A DNA stretch of 64,000 nt from Vanilla planifolia. Lineage: Eukaryota > Streptophyta > Magnoliopsida > Asparagales > Orchidaceae. The stretch is from assembly GCA_023846275.1 (NCBI GenBank), contig JAIUJO010000158.1, positions 219,528-283,527 of the forward strand. The letters run 5' to 3'. A model generated the notes under the pieces. That model had not been told where the DNA came from. It was given only the letters and a program-made list of their open reading frames with translations, and made no database searches. Position numbers and translations under genes: made by a program. Shown here piece by piece: positions 51,043 to 64,000 of the stretch; the stretch's first letter is position 1; each line of letters begins with the position of its first letter.

Positions 51043-54000
51043 TATTAGAATTTTAAGGTGTTCTTATTAATCCTTATTTAATTTGACAGTTTCTAACAGT
51101 TCTAACAAAGGTTTGATAGAGAAGAAAAAATATCACTTGACCTTCTTTGATGAATCCCATCAAATTCATTTTTTCTATTTTTAAATATCTTGTTTCATAT
51201 AGTTTTGTTATATTGTATGAGACCTTTTGACTTATACTTAATTTGATGATGGATGATGTTACATTCACTGTCCTTACTATCTTGGACTGTAACTTTTTGA
51301 TGCAATTTATCTCATTTCTTTAATATTTTATTTTGATTTGGTTATATTACAATTTAACTATAAATCACTTGTTGTGTCACCTCTACAACTTTTTTGTTTA
51401 TTTGTATTCCTTTTTTCTAACTTATCTCTTTTTAAATGTAAAATTTATTTTCTTCATATTAATGAAATAATTTTCCATTATTTATGCTTATTCGCTATTA
51501 TGATTCACAGCAATTCCAATCGAGCTCTTGTTTGCATAAAACAAAAGTCATTTTTCTCTTTTATTAAATGAATTATTACATAACTCTAAATCTCATCACT
51601 TGTGATGTTTACACTACTTCAATCTCTTCATTTTATATTTCCTTAGTTCAAACTCTTCAGTTTATAAATTATTATTATTATTTATAATTTAGTTTTATAA
51701 TTTATAGTAATTCTAATAAAGGATTGATCGAGACTATACAAATGTAATGCATTCAACTTGATGAGTTCTAATAATCGAGACATTTACATTCGTACCTAAT
51801 TTTGTGATCAATAATGTTTCACTGAATCTCTTTTGAATCTTGGAATTTTAACATTTCTTTACAATTTATCTCACTTTTTCAAATTTTTTTTCTTGTTATG
51901 TTACTATGCAATTGTACTTGTCCACTTATGTCCAAACTATTGTGATCAAGCCAAAAAAATGTCATTGCACTTATGTTGATGAAATTTATCAGATTAAATA
52001 TTAATTTTTATTGTTTTAAATAATAATAATTTTCATTCATTATGGCTTACTTTATGCGACATTTTGATGTGTACTTGAATTGACAATTGAGGATAATATA
52101 CTTAATCTCATTAGCATCTATGATTACAACTTTTTAGAATACTTTATCCAATTTCGATAAATATTTTGTTTTGGTTTGGTAAAATTACATTATTAAATTT
52201 ATCCCATTTAAACAATGGCATAAAATTTCTTAAAATTAAAGAAATAACTTGTTATTAATTACATTTATTTGTTTTGGTAAATCATAATAATTATAAACTT
52301 CATTTGATCGAGATGAAACATAAACTTTAGACACATCTCGACAAGTTCTTTAAATTAAATAATCATTTTATATATTTTTAAATATTTTATTTGACTTGGG
52401 CTCACATGCTTTGTTGGACATTCCAATTTTTATCTTTTTTGATTAGAGATGTTGCATTCTATCTTCTTAATTTCTTGGAATGAAAATTTGACATATAATT
52501 TACCTTATTTAATCAATATTTTAGTTTCATTTCGATATAGTACTATGAAATTCAAATTCTCTCTTATGCAACCTTTACCTTTCTTTGTGCCTAATCTGAT
52601 GATTGATAATATTACATTTGATCTCCTTACATCTTCGAATGCAACTTTTTGATAAATGTTATCCTATTTCTACATTTTTTTCAGTTTTATTTTGTTCTAT
52701 TACAATGAAACTCCAAATCTCATCTCTTGTTATGATTACATTGATTTTTTTGGTAGTATTATATTGCCTAAAGTTATCATAAGTTAGCTCTAACATTAGT
52801 TTAAGCAATATTAAAATAATATGTTTTAATTATTTTTGCTTATTTATTTTAGAAATTTGAAGTAGTTCAAAATGTGGTATGATGAGATGAAATAATTATC
52901 ATTGAATAATTCTTAATAGGCATTATTCAAAAAAATATTCATTTTTATATTTAAGTATTTTATTTTCTATGTTTGCAGCATTCCGTTAGAGACATTTTGA
53001 TTTGTATTAGTTTGTGATGATCAAGGATGTTAAACTTAATCATTTTAGTATCTTAGAATATATTTTTCCTATAAAATTTATCTCATTTCTTCTAATTTTT
53101 CAGCTTTATTTTGTCATACTAGAATGTAATTCTAAGTGTTCTCTCGTGCAACTTTTATATTTCTTGGATTTAATTATATTACATTATTATATTTCATCTT
53201 AGTTGAACAATAATATACTTTTACTTACTGTTAAGAAAATAATTTACTATTGTTTAGGCTTACTTTTTTGTTTGAAGTAATTCCAATTGAAATTTAATCA
53301 AGATGATAGAAAAGTCACTACACTTGTCTCAATGAATTCCATCCAAGATATAGTTTTAATATATATCTACTTTATATTAGAAAAAACATTTTGTTATTAT
53401 TCAAGCTTATTTACTTTGGTAATTGATAACAACCCTAACCAAGGTTTAATCAAAAGAAAACAAAGACAGGTTTTACTCATTTTTAAGAGCTTTATCCAAT
53501 TAAGGATTCACTTTTATATTTTTATATATTTTATTTTCTTGAGCTTTGGCACCTTTTTGGAGATATTTTGTAACTCATTTGATGGTTTACGATATTATAG
53601 ATGATACCCTTTGCATCTTGTAAAACAACTTTAAATTACAATTTAGCTCAAGTCATTAAGTATTTGTCTTTTCTTTGGTTATATTATAATAAAAATCTAA
53701 CATTACTTTAGTGTGACCCTTTCATCGCTATGAATTGATTATATTATATTACTTATTTATTTTTTGGTACATATTTATATAACATAAAAGTAATAATTTA
53801 TTATTTTTATATTTTTTTTCTTTGGAAATTCTTAGTAATTAAAAAAAAGTCTAACTGAGATGAAACAAACATCGTTGGAGTTGCTTTTATGAGTTCTATC
53901 CAATGAAGTGTTTATTTTTTAAAATAATTTTTCTTCAATTTTAAAATGCTTTATGAGATATTTTAATTTGCTATCAATTTAACAATTCTGAATGTTACAC

Positions 54001-57000
54001 TCCGTCACCTAAAAATAATGGAATGCAATTTTCACATACCAATTATTTTATTTCTTAAATTTTAATTTTTTCATATATTTATTTAGAACACTAAATTTCC
54101 ACTTTTGTGATTTTCTTACTTTGCTTTAATTTGTTTATACTATATTGCTTCAATTTATCTCATTTTTTCTTTAATATATATTTACTTAATATTGAAACAA
54201 TAACTTATTATTATTTATGCTTACTTAATTTTGTAATTTGGAGAAATAGAGGTTAGACTTGATTTTAAAACCCTTGTCCAATTTAATAACCATTTCTATA
54301 TTTCTACATATTATATTTTCTAAGGTTTTACAACACTTTATGGGAGGTCATGATTTGACAAATGAGTATGTCATAATTGATCTCTTTAGTATCTTAGAAA
54401 GTAATAATCTAATATAATTGATGTCATTTTTTAGTTTTTTCTCTTTGATTTAGTTATGTTAATATATAACTCTAAATCTTCTATTATGTGACCTTTGCTT
54501 TGTAATTATTTAGTTATGTTACATTGGTTTAATTCATCTAATTTGAGCTATAATAAATATTTACTTAATATGAATATAGTAATGTATTGTTAATTATGCT
54601 TATTTACATTTTTAATTTATAAAAAATCAAAATAAGTTTTTTTTCCAAAAGAACAAACACCATTGGCCTTATCTATTAAAGCTCTATCAATTTAAATATT
54701 TATTTGAAAATATTTTTTTTCTAATGTTTTACTACACTTTTCTAGCCATTTTGATTAGTGCATGTTTTGATGATAGAAAAAGTTTTCATTTTATCTACTT
54801 TGTGTCATTGAATGCAACTTTTTCATACTTTTTAACTAATTTTTTCAAATTATTTGCTTTGATTTTTTTCTTCTTAATATGCAGATCTAAATCTCCTATC
54901 ATGGGATCCTTACAATTTATTTATTTTGCAATATTACATTGTTTCAACTTATCTAATTTCATTTTTAATAAGTATTTACATATAACTTAAATAAAATTTT
55001 TAATATTATTTTTATTTAATATTCCAATTTGTAGTAACTCTAAATAAGAGTGTATTGACCTGAAAGAAAGGCTATTGGACTCGTTTAGAAGACCTCCACC
55101 CAATACATGTTAATTTTTATACTTTTTTTAAATATTTTATTTTTTATGGCCTTAGCTTACTTTGTAAGACATTTTTATGTGTACCTTATTTTGTGATTGT
55201 TTATATTGTAATTGACCTTTTAAGTATCTTTGAATGCTACTTCCTATGTAAGTTATCTAATTTCTTACAAAATTTTGGCTTTTATTTGGTTATATCAATA
55301 TGTAGTTCTAAATCTACATAAGTATAAACAATGATTTTATTGATTTAGTTATATTGCATAGCGATAATTTATCTAATTATAAATTTATTATATATTTTAT
55401 TAATATGAAATAAATAATTTATTTTTTTGGCTATTGAATTTTTTAATTCATAGTATATTCAAATGATGTCAAATTGACATAAAAATGTCATTAACTCATG
55501 AGCTTAATCCAATATTGATTTATGTATTTTTAAATAGTTTAGTTTTTTTTCTTTTTTTGCATACTTTAAGAGTCATTTCAATTCGTACTTAATTTGATGA
55601 TGGAGGATGTTACCCTCGATCTTCATTGTATCACGGAATACAACTTTCACTCACTTTTTTTATTTTCACAATTTTTTACTTTGATTATTTAATAATACAA
55701 TGTAACTTTGATTCTGCTCTTTGGAGATAATTAAATTTCCTTGATTTTAATGTATTACATTACTTTAGTTTATTGCTTTTTAAATTTAACATATAATTAC
55801 ATAATATTAATACATATTTTATTATTATTTGTGCTCACTTTCTCTTTTAATTTGAAGTTATTGAAAACGAGGTTAGATCGAAAGGAAACAAATGTTATTA
55901 GGCTTACATTAATGAGCACTATATAGTTATTTTTTATATATATTTGAATATTTTATTTTATATTGTATCTTAGAATACAACTTTCTCACGTAATTTACAT
56001 CACTTAAAATTTTTTCATTCAATGTGGTTATGTATTTTTAAATATAAATTTTTGATCAAGTGACCTCTAAAAAGATTTCATTTGGACATATTTCATTTTT
56101 TTAACTTATCAGATTTTAATTTTAAAATTTATTTTATTAAAATTAAAAACATAATTATTTACTATTTATTTTTACTCATTATGCTAATTCATAGTAGTAA
56201 TAATCGACCTTTGATATATATAAAATAAATGCATTATACTCCCTTCAATAAGTTCTATGAAATTGATTATTCATTTTTGTATTTTTAAAAAAATTATTTT
56301 TTTTGTTTTTTCAGGTTTTGCAATGTATTGACTTGCACCTGATTTTACTATTAGGAATTCTTAACTTAATCTTCTTATTAATTTGGAATAGAACTTTCCT
56401 ACACTATTTGTTTTAATTTTTTTTTAATTTTTCATTTTTAATAGACTATATTACTATGTAACACTAAATCTCATATCATCAAACCTTTACATGGCTTTAA
56501 GTTTTTGTACTATATTTGTTGAATTTGGCTCACTTTAGCTTTTATTTATATTTGATTTATTAAAAATGATATTTATTTATTATTTATGCCTATTTTTTTT
56601 CAATTTGTTAAAATTTTAGTGGATGTTAAATCAAGATGAAACAAATGTTGTTAGATTCATCACAAAGGGCTTTATTGAATTAAATATTTGTATTTTTATA
56701 ATTTTAAATTTTTTATTTTCTAAAATTTTTCGTTATATCACTAAAATTAAAAATCTTATCATGTGACATTTACATGGCTTCTATAAAGTTATGTTAGATT
56801 ACTTCAATTTATCTCATTTAAACATATTTATATATTTATTTAATACTAAAATCATAATTTATTATTATTTATGCTTATTGTTTTATAATTCCATGTAATT
56901 CCAATTGATGTTTGATCAAGTAAAAGAAATGTCATAGGACTTGTCTAGATAAGGTTTATCCAATTAAGTGTTCCTTTTCTATTTTTTGAAAAATATATTG

Positions 57001-57379
57001 TATAAGGTTTTTTTACATTTCATGAGAAATTTTAATTGACACATAATTTGATGATCAAGAATATTATAATAGATATTGTTAATGTCATAAAATAAAACTT
57101 TTTTGAGAAACTTATGCAATATTTTGAAAATGATTATTTTTATTAGGTTATATTAATTTGTAACTCGGAATGACATATTGTGTGAGCTTTCATACGTTTT
57201 TTAATTATATTACTTTGCATCAATTTATCTTACTTCATATTTAATTTATTTTTATTAATAATTAATAATAGTTGATTATTATTTAGGAATTTTTAGTTTT
57301 TAGATTTGATGTATTTTTTAACGAGGTTTGATGGAAGTGAGACAAACATTGTTGGACTCTTCTCAATGAGCTCTTCTTG

Positions 57380-57514
<135 letters not shown>

Positions 57515-58879
57515 ATTTTGAGATATTTACTTTCTTTTTTTAATACACTTTATGAGATATTTGGATTCATAAATGATTTGTTGATCTATAATGTTATAAT
57601 CAATCATCTTAATTTCTTTAAATGCATATTTCGTAAATAAATTATTTTATTTTTTCAAAATTTTAATTTTTATATTAGGTTGCTTTAATTAATTTAATTT
57701 TAATGTTATAAATTTTTTTACTAAATAGAAAATATTAATTTAATTTTTTTAATGATTTTTTAATTGGTAATTTATAGTAATATCTAATGTCGTTCGACTT
57801 GAAGAAAACAAATGACGTTGGATGCATCTTAATGAGCTCTATCCATTTAAATATTACATTTATAAATATTTTATTTTCTAATATTGTTTCACTCATTCCC
57901 CTAAAATTTATCTAATTTATTTTATTTTTTTATTTATTTGTATTACTACATAACTCTAATTTGCACATCATGTGACCATTACATGTCATTGATTTTGTTG
58001 TATTACATTATTTCAATTTAACTCTTTTTATTTGTAAAGTACATTATTTTAACATTAAAAATATAGTTTATTATTATTTAGGATTAGTTACATCAATAAT
58101 TAATGGTAATATAAAATGAAGTCTGATCGAGACGAAAGAAACATTATTAAATTTGCCTCAATGAGCTTTATCAAATTAAATACTAATTTATATATTTCTA
58201 AATTTTTATTTTTATAATTTTAGCAATTATTATACGAAACCTCATTACATAGCTAATTTTATTTTCAAGGATGTTGAATTAGATCTACTTAATATCATCA
58301 AAAGAAATTTTTGAACAATTTTCTCATATCTCTTAGAGTTTGGCTTTGATTTTGTTATGTTACTATATAATCTAATGTATTAAAGGGTGACTATTAGATT
58401 GCTTAGATTTTGTCATATTAAAGTGCTTGGCTTTACCTTTTCTTAGTTTTAGTATATATGTTTTAAGATTAGAAATAATAAATAATTATTAGTTATGTTT
58501 ATTTAATTTGATAATTTGTAATGATTACAAATTTGGCTTTATCGAGACGAAACAAACATCAATGGTTATTGAGCTCTATTAAATGAAATATTATTTTATA
58601 CTTTTTAATGTTTAAACTTTTAGTTTTCGTGCAAGCTTTATGTGTCACTTTGCTCGTATATCACTTAAGATTAATGAATGTTACCCTTAAACATCTCAGT
58701 TTCTTGGAGTACAACTTTTGCACACAAATTATGATATTTGTTCAACTTCTTCACTATAACTTGGTTAAATTACTTTGAAACTCTAATAGTCATCTCGTTT
58801 CACATTTACATCTCTTTTATTTGTTTACATTATATTTTTTCCTCTTACAACATTTTAGTATTACTATTTATTTTTTTAA

Positions 58880-58897
58880 TATTATATTATTATTATC

Positions 58898-58942
<45 letters not shown>

Positions 58943-58943
58943 T
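58880..58943 (+). repeat. Back-to-back (ATT)n/(AAT)n/(ATT)n microsatellite
   Basis: ATTATTATTATCATT, then seven or more AAT units, then six or more ATT units, ending in TATTTATGCTTAC. It is self-complementary and sits at the same monomer spacer as the (AAT)n tract at 37.9 kb, here in inverted orientation. Confidence 0.92.
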
Positions 58944-59318
58944 ATGCTTACATATTTTGGTATTATGTTTTAATTAAAAACTTTGTCTAACTAATGTGAA
59001 ACAAACATCAATTCACCACTCTTGATGAGCTACAGTTACATATTCAATTTGATATGTTCAAACATTTTATTTTCAAATGACATAGAATGTTTATGAGTAA
59101 TTTTGATTCATAAATGATCTTACAATCAAGGATGCTACATTCTATAACCTTAGTATTTTTGAATGCATCTTTCTCGAAAAATATATCTTATTTCTTAAAA
59201 TTTTTTTACCTTAATTTGGTTATATTATTATGTAACTCTAAGTCTATACTTCTTTGATCTCTCTATCACATTGATTTTGTTATATTACATCAGTTTAGTT
59301 TATCTAATTTGTTGTTTG

Positions 59319-59327
59319 ATATATCTA

Positions 59328-59363
<36 letters not shown>

Positions 59364-59365
59364 AT
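59319..59365 (+). repeat. Interrupted (TA)n tract at the monomer TATATATT site (inverted run)
   Basis: ATATATC and TATACATAT interruptions inside a TA tract, followed by AATATTAAAATAATAG, the standard site in inverted orientation. Confidence 0.9.
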
Positions 59366-60656
59366 ATTAAAATAATAGTTTATTATTATTTTTGATTGAT
59401 TTTCTAGAGATTTATAATAATTCCATACAAGGTTCCATCGAGACTCTGCAAATGTTATTGGACGCATCTAAATGAGCTCTATCTAATTAAATATTAATTT
59501 TTATATCAATAAATTTTTTATTTTCAAAGGTTTTTACATGTTTTATAATACATTTTGATTTATATCTTATTTCATGATTAGAAATGTTACATTCAATCAC
59601 CTTAGTATCCTGGCATGTTGCATTAATGTAAAACTTATCAAATATGTTAAAATGTTTTTCTTTGATTTGATTATATTACTATGAAACTCTAATTTGCTTC
59701 TCTTCAAAGTTTTACACCTCCTTAATTTAGTTATATTGTAGTACTGCAAGTTATCTAATTTTAGTTTTTTTATATATTCACTAAATATTTAAATAATATT
59801 TATTATTAGTTATGTTTAATTAGTTTTAAAATTCACATCAATTTGAAATGAGTTTTAATGGAGGAAAATAAATACCATTGGACTCATCTCAAAAAGCTCA
59901 ACTTTATTAAGTAGTCCATTTTATGTAGAGTTTTTAATATTTTATCTTTTATGGTTTTAACTTGCTTCATAAGATATGTTAATTCATGCTTTATTTTATG
60001 ATCAATTATATTACACTCCATCTCCTTAGTATCTTACAATGTATTTTTTCTACAAAATTTATTTTATTTCATCAAACTTTTTAATTTGAATTATTTATAT
60101 TACAATATAACTTGAAATATTCTACTGTGACTGTTAGATTATGTTGATTTGGTTCTATTATTTGGTTTAATTTATCTTATTTCAGCTTTAATATATGTTT
60201 ACTTAATATTAAAGAAATAATTTGTTATTAATTTTATTTATATTCTTTTGTAATTTAGAGCAATTCAAATCAAGGTCTAGTAGAGATAAAATAAATGGCT
60301 AGATGGAGACAAATCAAACATCATTAGACCTGTCTTAACAAGTTATGCTCAACTAAATATTCCCCTTTTATTATTAAAAATTGTTTTTAAGATTTTTTTA
60401 GTAGTTTATAAGATTTTTTGATTCATACCTAATTTGATAATTGAGAATGTTATTATCAATCTCCTTTGTATGTCTTAATGAAACTTTCAGATACAAATCA
60501 ATTAATTTCTGGAAATTATTTATGTGATTTCATTACAAAAACGTGAAACTCTTGTTCTCCCCAGAGTTCACATTTACTTCACTTTGATTTTTTTATATTA
60601 CATTGCTTCAATTCATCTCATTTCATTTCTAAAAAATATTTACTTATTATTACTAC

Positions 60657-60657
<1 letters not shown>

Positions 60658-60690
<33 letters not shown>
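60658..60690 (+). repeat. (ATT)n microsatellite from the monomer AT spacer (inverted run)
   Basis: About ten uninterrupted ATT units after TTATTACTACATTT and before TGAGCTTGTTTA, the same spacer site. Confidence 0.93.
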
Positions 60691-62602
60691 TGAGCTTGTT
60701 TATTTTAATAATTTATAAAAAGTCCAAATTACCTCTAATGAACAAACATTGATGAACACGTTTGATCATGCTCTATCATTTTAAAAATTCTTTTTTATAT
60801 TTTTAATTTGTGTAATTTCTTATTATTTGGTCATAGTTTTCTTGGAAATTTTGATTTGCATATGATCTTGTTATAGTGGATATTACAGTTGATCTTTTTA
60901 ATAACTTGAAATATAACTTTCCCATATAGTTTATGCCATTTGTTGTATTGTTTTTTTTTCAATGTATTATTATGTGACTCTAAATTTCTTCTAATATGAA
61001 CTTTACATTACTTTTATTTTCTTATATTAAATTGCCTCAAATTATCTCATTTTAACTTTAATATATATTTACTTATTTTTAAAAATAATTCTTTATTATT
61101 ATTTATTCTTATTTCATTTAGTGATTCACAATAACTCTATATAAGATTTGATTTTGATGAAGCAAGTGTTATGTCACTAGCTTTGATAAGTTCCATCCAA
61201 TTAAATCTTAATTTTAAGGTTGTTAGATGTTTTATTTTTTAGGGGTTTGTGCATTTTGTGAAATACTATTATTTGCAATTAAATTAATGTTCAACAATTT
61301 AACTCTCGATTAACACATTTTATTTGATTGCTACGTTTTGAAATAAATTTATCCCATTTAAAAAGAATTTCACTAACTTTGTTTTGTTACAATGATGCAC
61401 TAATTCCTCTCTCATGTTACCTTTACATCATATTTTCTTTATTATATGGCATTGCTTTAATTTATCAACGTTTAGTTTTAATATATATTTACTTCATATT
61501 GCACCACATTTTATTATTTGTTTTTAATTAATTAGTTAATCTATTGTAATTTCAAATGAGGTTTGATGGAGATGAAAAAATCTCATTGAACTCGTGTTAA
61601 CGAGCTCTATCCAATTGAACATTCATTTCTATATTATTCAGATATTTTAGTTTTAAAAATTTTGACACGTTTTATAAGATATTTCAATTCATACATCATT
61701 TTAAAGATGTTACATTTGATTTCTTAGTATCTTGGAATGTAATTTTTTCTTATAATTATCTTATTTCTCCAAATGTTTTACTTTAAATTTGTTATATTAC
61801 AATGTAACTATAAATTTTCTCCCTTGTGATGTTTAAATTCCTTTTATTTGTTATTTCATTTTACTTTAATTTATATCATTTCTATTTCAATATATGTATC
61901 ATTAGTATTAAAATAATAATTTATTATTTTTTATGCTTATTTTTTGGAAATTGATAGAAATTCAAAATGGCAATCATCTTGATAAATTTTACCTGGTTTT
62001 ACAACCAAGAATGCTACACTTGATTTACATAGTATCCTAAAATATAACTTTATTGTACTATTTATCTAATATTTTTAAATATTTTGATTTGAGTTGGTGT
62101 ATTATTATGAAACTATAGTTCTTCTCTTGTTGGATCTCTATATCACTTTGGTTTGGTAATATCAATTGGAATTAATTTGTCTTATTTTAGCTTATATGCA
62201 TTTTTCTTTATATTAAAATAATTCTCTATTATTATTTACATTTGTTTGGTTTGGTAATTTATGGTAATTCCAAACACGGTTTGATGGTAATGAAATAAAT
62301 GTTATTGGGCATAAATAAGGAAACTCTATAAAATTAAGTATATATTTTTTAATTTTATGTCAGAATGTTTTTATATGATTTATAACACATTTTGTTTTAT
62401 TCCTAATTTTTTGATAAAAGATATTGCATTTGATCTTTGTCGAATTTTGTAGTGTATTCTTCTTATATTACTTATCTAATTTCTTTAATTTTTTTCTTTA
62501 GTTTTGTTATGTTAATATGAAATAATAATTTTTCTCTCTTGTGATTTTTATATTGCTTTTATTTCTCTAGAATATTTTACTTCGATTTGTCTAATTTTTT
62601 CT

Positions 62603-64000
62603 TAAAAAATTTAATAATGAATATTTCTATAGATAGATCTGAACAAGGTAGGTCCAATGATGGTTGTTTTCTCTCAATTAATCCCCATTTAGAGCAATTA
62701 TCAATTACCAAATTAAAAAAGAAAAAAATAAAACAAAAAATTTATTTTAATATAAAAATGATATATTAATGTTAAAATGGGATAAATAAAAAATGCAATG
62801 TAACCAAATCAATGCATTTTAAACGTCACACGAGAGGAGATTTAAAATTACATAGTTTTATAAATAAATTTTAAAAATAAAATAATAACATAAATTATAA
62901 GGAAAGTTTGCATTTTAAGATACTGCAAAGATTGAGTGTGACATTCTCACTCATCAAATTAGGTATCTTAAAATTAGCAAAAATTATTAGAAAAAATATT
63001 TAAAAATATAAAAAAATGAATATTTAATTAAATCAAGCTAACCTTGGTAAGTCTAATAGTTTCTTTTATCACTAATAAACGTTTTTTGGAATTATTATGA
63101 ATTATCAATTTAAACAAAAAAAAAAAATCAACAATTTTTTTTATGAAATAAATTAAAGTAATGTAATATAACTAAATCAAAACGATGTAATGGTCTAATA
63201 AGAGGAGAGTAAGAGTTTTATTATAGTATAGCCAAATAAAACTCAAACATTTGATTATAAGAGATAAATTTTATAGATAGTTTCTTTCCAAAATATAAAG
63301 AGAATTGACTATGACATCATCGACAATAAAATCAAGCACTAGTCCAAAGGATTCATAAAGCATGTCAAAATAGTATATATATATATATATATATATACAC
63401 TATTTTGACATGCTTTATGAATCCTTACTTATAAATGAATATTTAATTTTATAAAGCTGAAGGGATGAGTCCAATGGTATTATTTTCATCTCGATCAGAA
63501 CTAAATTAGTAGTAACATGAATTGCCAAAGTAAATAAAAATTATTTGTAATAAACAATTATTTAATATTTAGAAAAAATAAATCAAAAGTGAAATAAGAT
63601 AAATATATGAAATATGATATAGCAAAATCAAATCAATTTAATGGTTAATTGAATGGAGATTTTGTGTTTCAATATAATATATCCAAATCAAAGCCAATAA
63701 CTTGAAAAAAAGAGAAAAATATCATGGTGAAGTTACATTCTTAGCTAACAAGGAGATGTAATGAACATTCTTGATCATTAAAAAAATACAAATAAATATG
63801 TTTCATACAATTCTATAAAATACTAGAGAATTAAATATTTAAAAAGTTAAAAAAATTAATATTTCAACAGATAGATCTTGGAAAGATAAGTCCAACAAGA
63901 CATTTCATTTTGATCAAACACTTTTGAAAATAGTTGTGAATTACAAAAATTAAATAAGAAAAATTAATAGTACAATTCCTTTTTAATATGTAGAAAATAT
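62603..64000 (+). repeat. ~400-bp satellite array, forward orientation (run 7, continues past the window)
   Basis: Forward boxes resume with GGTCCAATGATGGTTGTTTT, AAAATGGGATAAATAAA, AATGTAACCAAATCAATGC, CATTTTAAGATACTGCAAAG and AATGAATATTTAATTAAAT, and continue to the window end. No gene seen. Confidence 0.87.
63347..63426. repeat. Perfect 28-bp inverted repeat with (AT)n core
   Basis: The left arm is 63,347-63,374 and begins AAGGATTCATAAAGCATG. The right arm is 63,399-63,426 and ends CATGCTTTATGAATCCTT. The arms are exact reverse complements around a 24-bp (AT)n spacer, so the whole can fold into a hairpin or cruciform. The arm sequence is the monomer's own CATAAAGCATGTCAAAA box. Confidence 0.95.

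Noticed and set aside
53287..53604. 105-codon open frame on the + strand
   Set aside because: It follows satellite boxes throughout (AATTCCAATTGAAATTTAAT onward), lacks codon bias and matches no family I recognise.
63347..63426. Rho-independent terminator or MITE
   Set aside because: The stem is monomer sequence and the context is eukaryotic satellite, so a bacterial terminator makes no sense. I saw no target-site duplication to support a transposon.

Overview
This window looks like nuclear heterochromatin from a eukaryote, most likely a plant. I see no gene, RNA gene, CRISPR array or recognisable transposon in it. Everything I can read is one of two kinds of tandem repeat. The plant assignment is inference from repeat style: a large (TTC/GAA)n block beside a roughly 400-bp, very A+T-rich satellite. 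No lineage marker is present and I do not name a species.

Region 1 (1 to about 7,377) is an interrupted (TTC)n array, with pyrimidines on the + strand. It runs off the left edge of the window, so its true length is unknown. It holds short pure (TTC)n runs, nested secondary trinucleotide runs (ATC, CTA, TTG, TTA) and at least one clear 61-bp tandem duplication. All long open frames here are low-complexity F/S/L (or K/R/E on the other strand) artefacts.

Region 2 (about 7,378 to 64,000) is one continuous, strongly diverged satellite. Its monomer is about 400 bp; measured spacings run mostly 350-425 bp. In forward orientation the landmarks come in this order: a GAGCTCATTGAGATGAGTCC-like box; CTCATTTGGAATTACTA; an AAATAAGCATAAATAATAA-type spacer; TAAATATATATTAAAGC; ATGAGATAAATTGAAGCAAT; TAATATAACCAAATCAAAG (twice per monomer); TTGCATTCCAAGATACTAAG; TGTAACATCCTCGATCATCA; and an AAAATATTTAAAAATATAA tail.

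The satellite is not uniform in direction. I place six orientation switches near 33,382, 35,868, 37,990, 43,490, 45,485 and 62,602. Switches 2 and 4 have the same breakpoint structure, and so do switches 3 and 5. The monomers between them also share private variants. A multi-monomer unit of about 7.6-8.3 kb (about 35,870-43,490) was therefore apparently duplicated in tandem (about 43,490 to about 50-51 kb), inversion breakpoints included. This is the most interesting structure in the window.

Smaller features are (AT)n and (AAT)n microsatellites, most of which arose at matching seed sites of the monomer, a nearly identical 66-bp tandem duplication at 48.7 kb, and a perfect 28-bp inverted repeat around an (AT)n core at 63.35-63.43 kb. 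I did not find evidence of an undescribed functional system. The findings concern satellite architecture and evolution.
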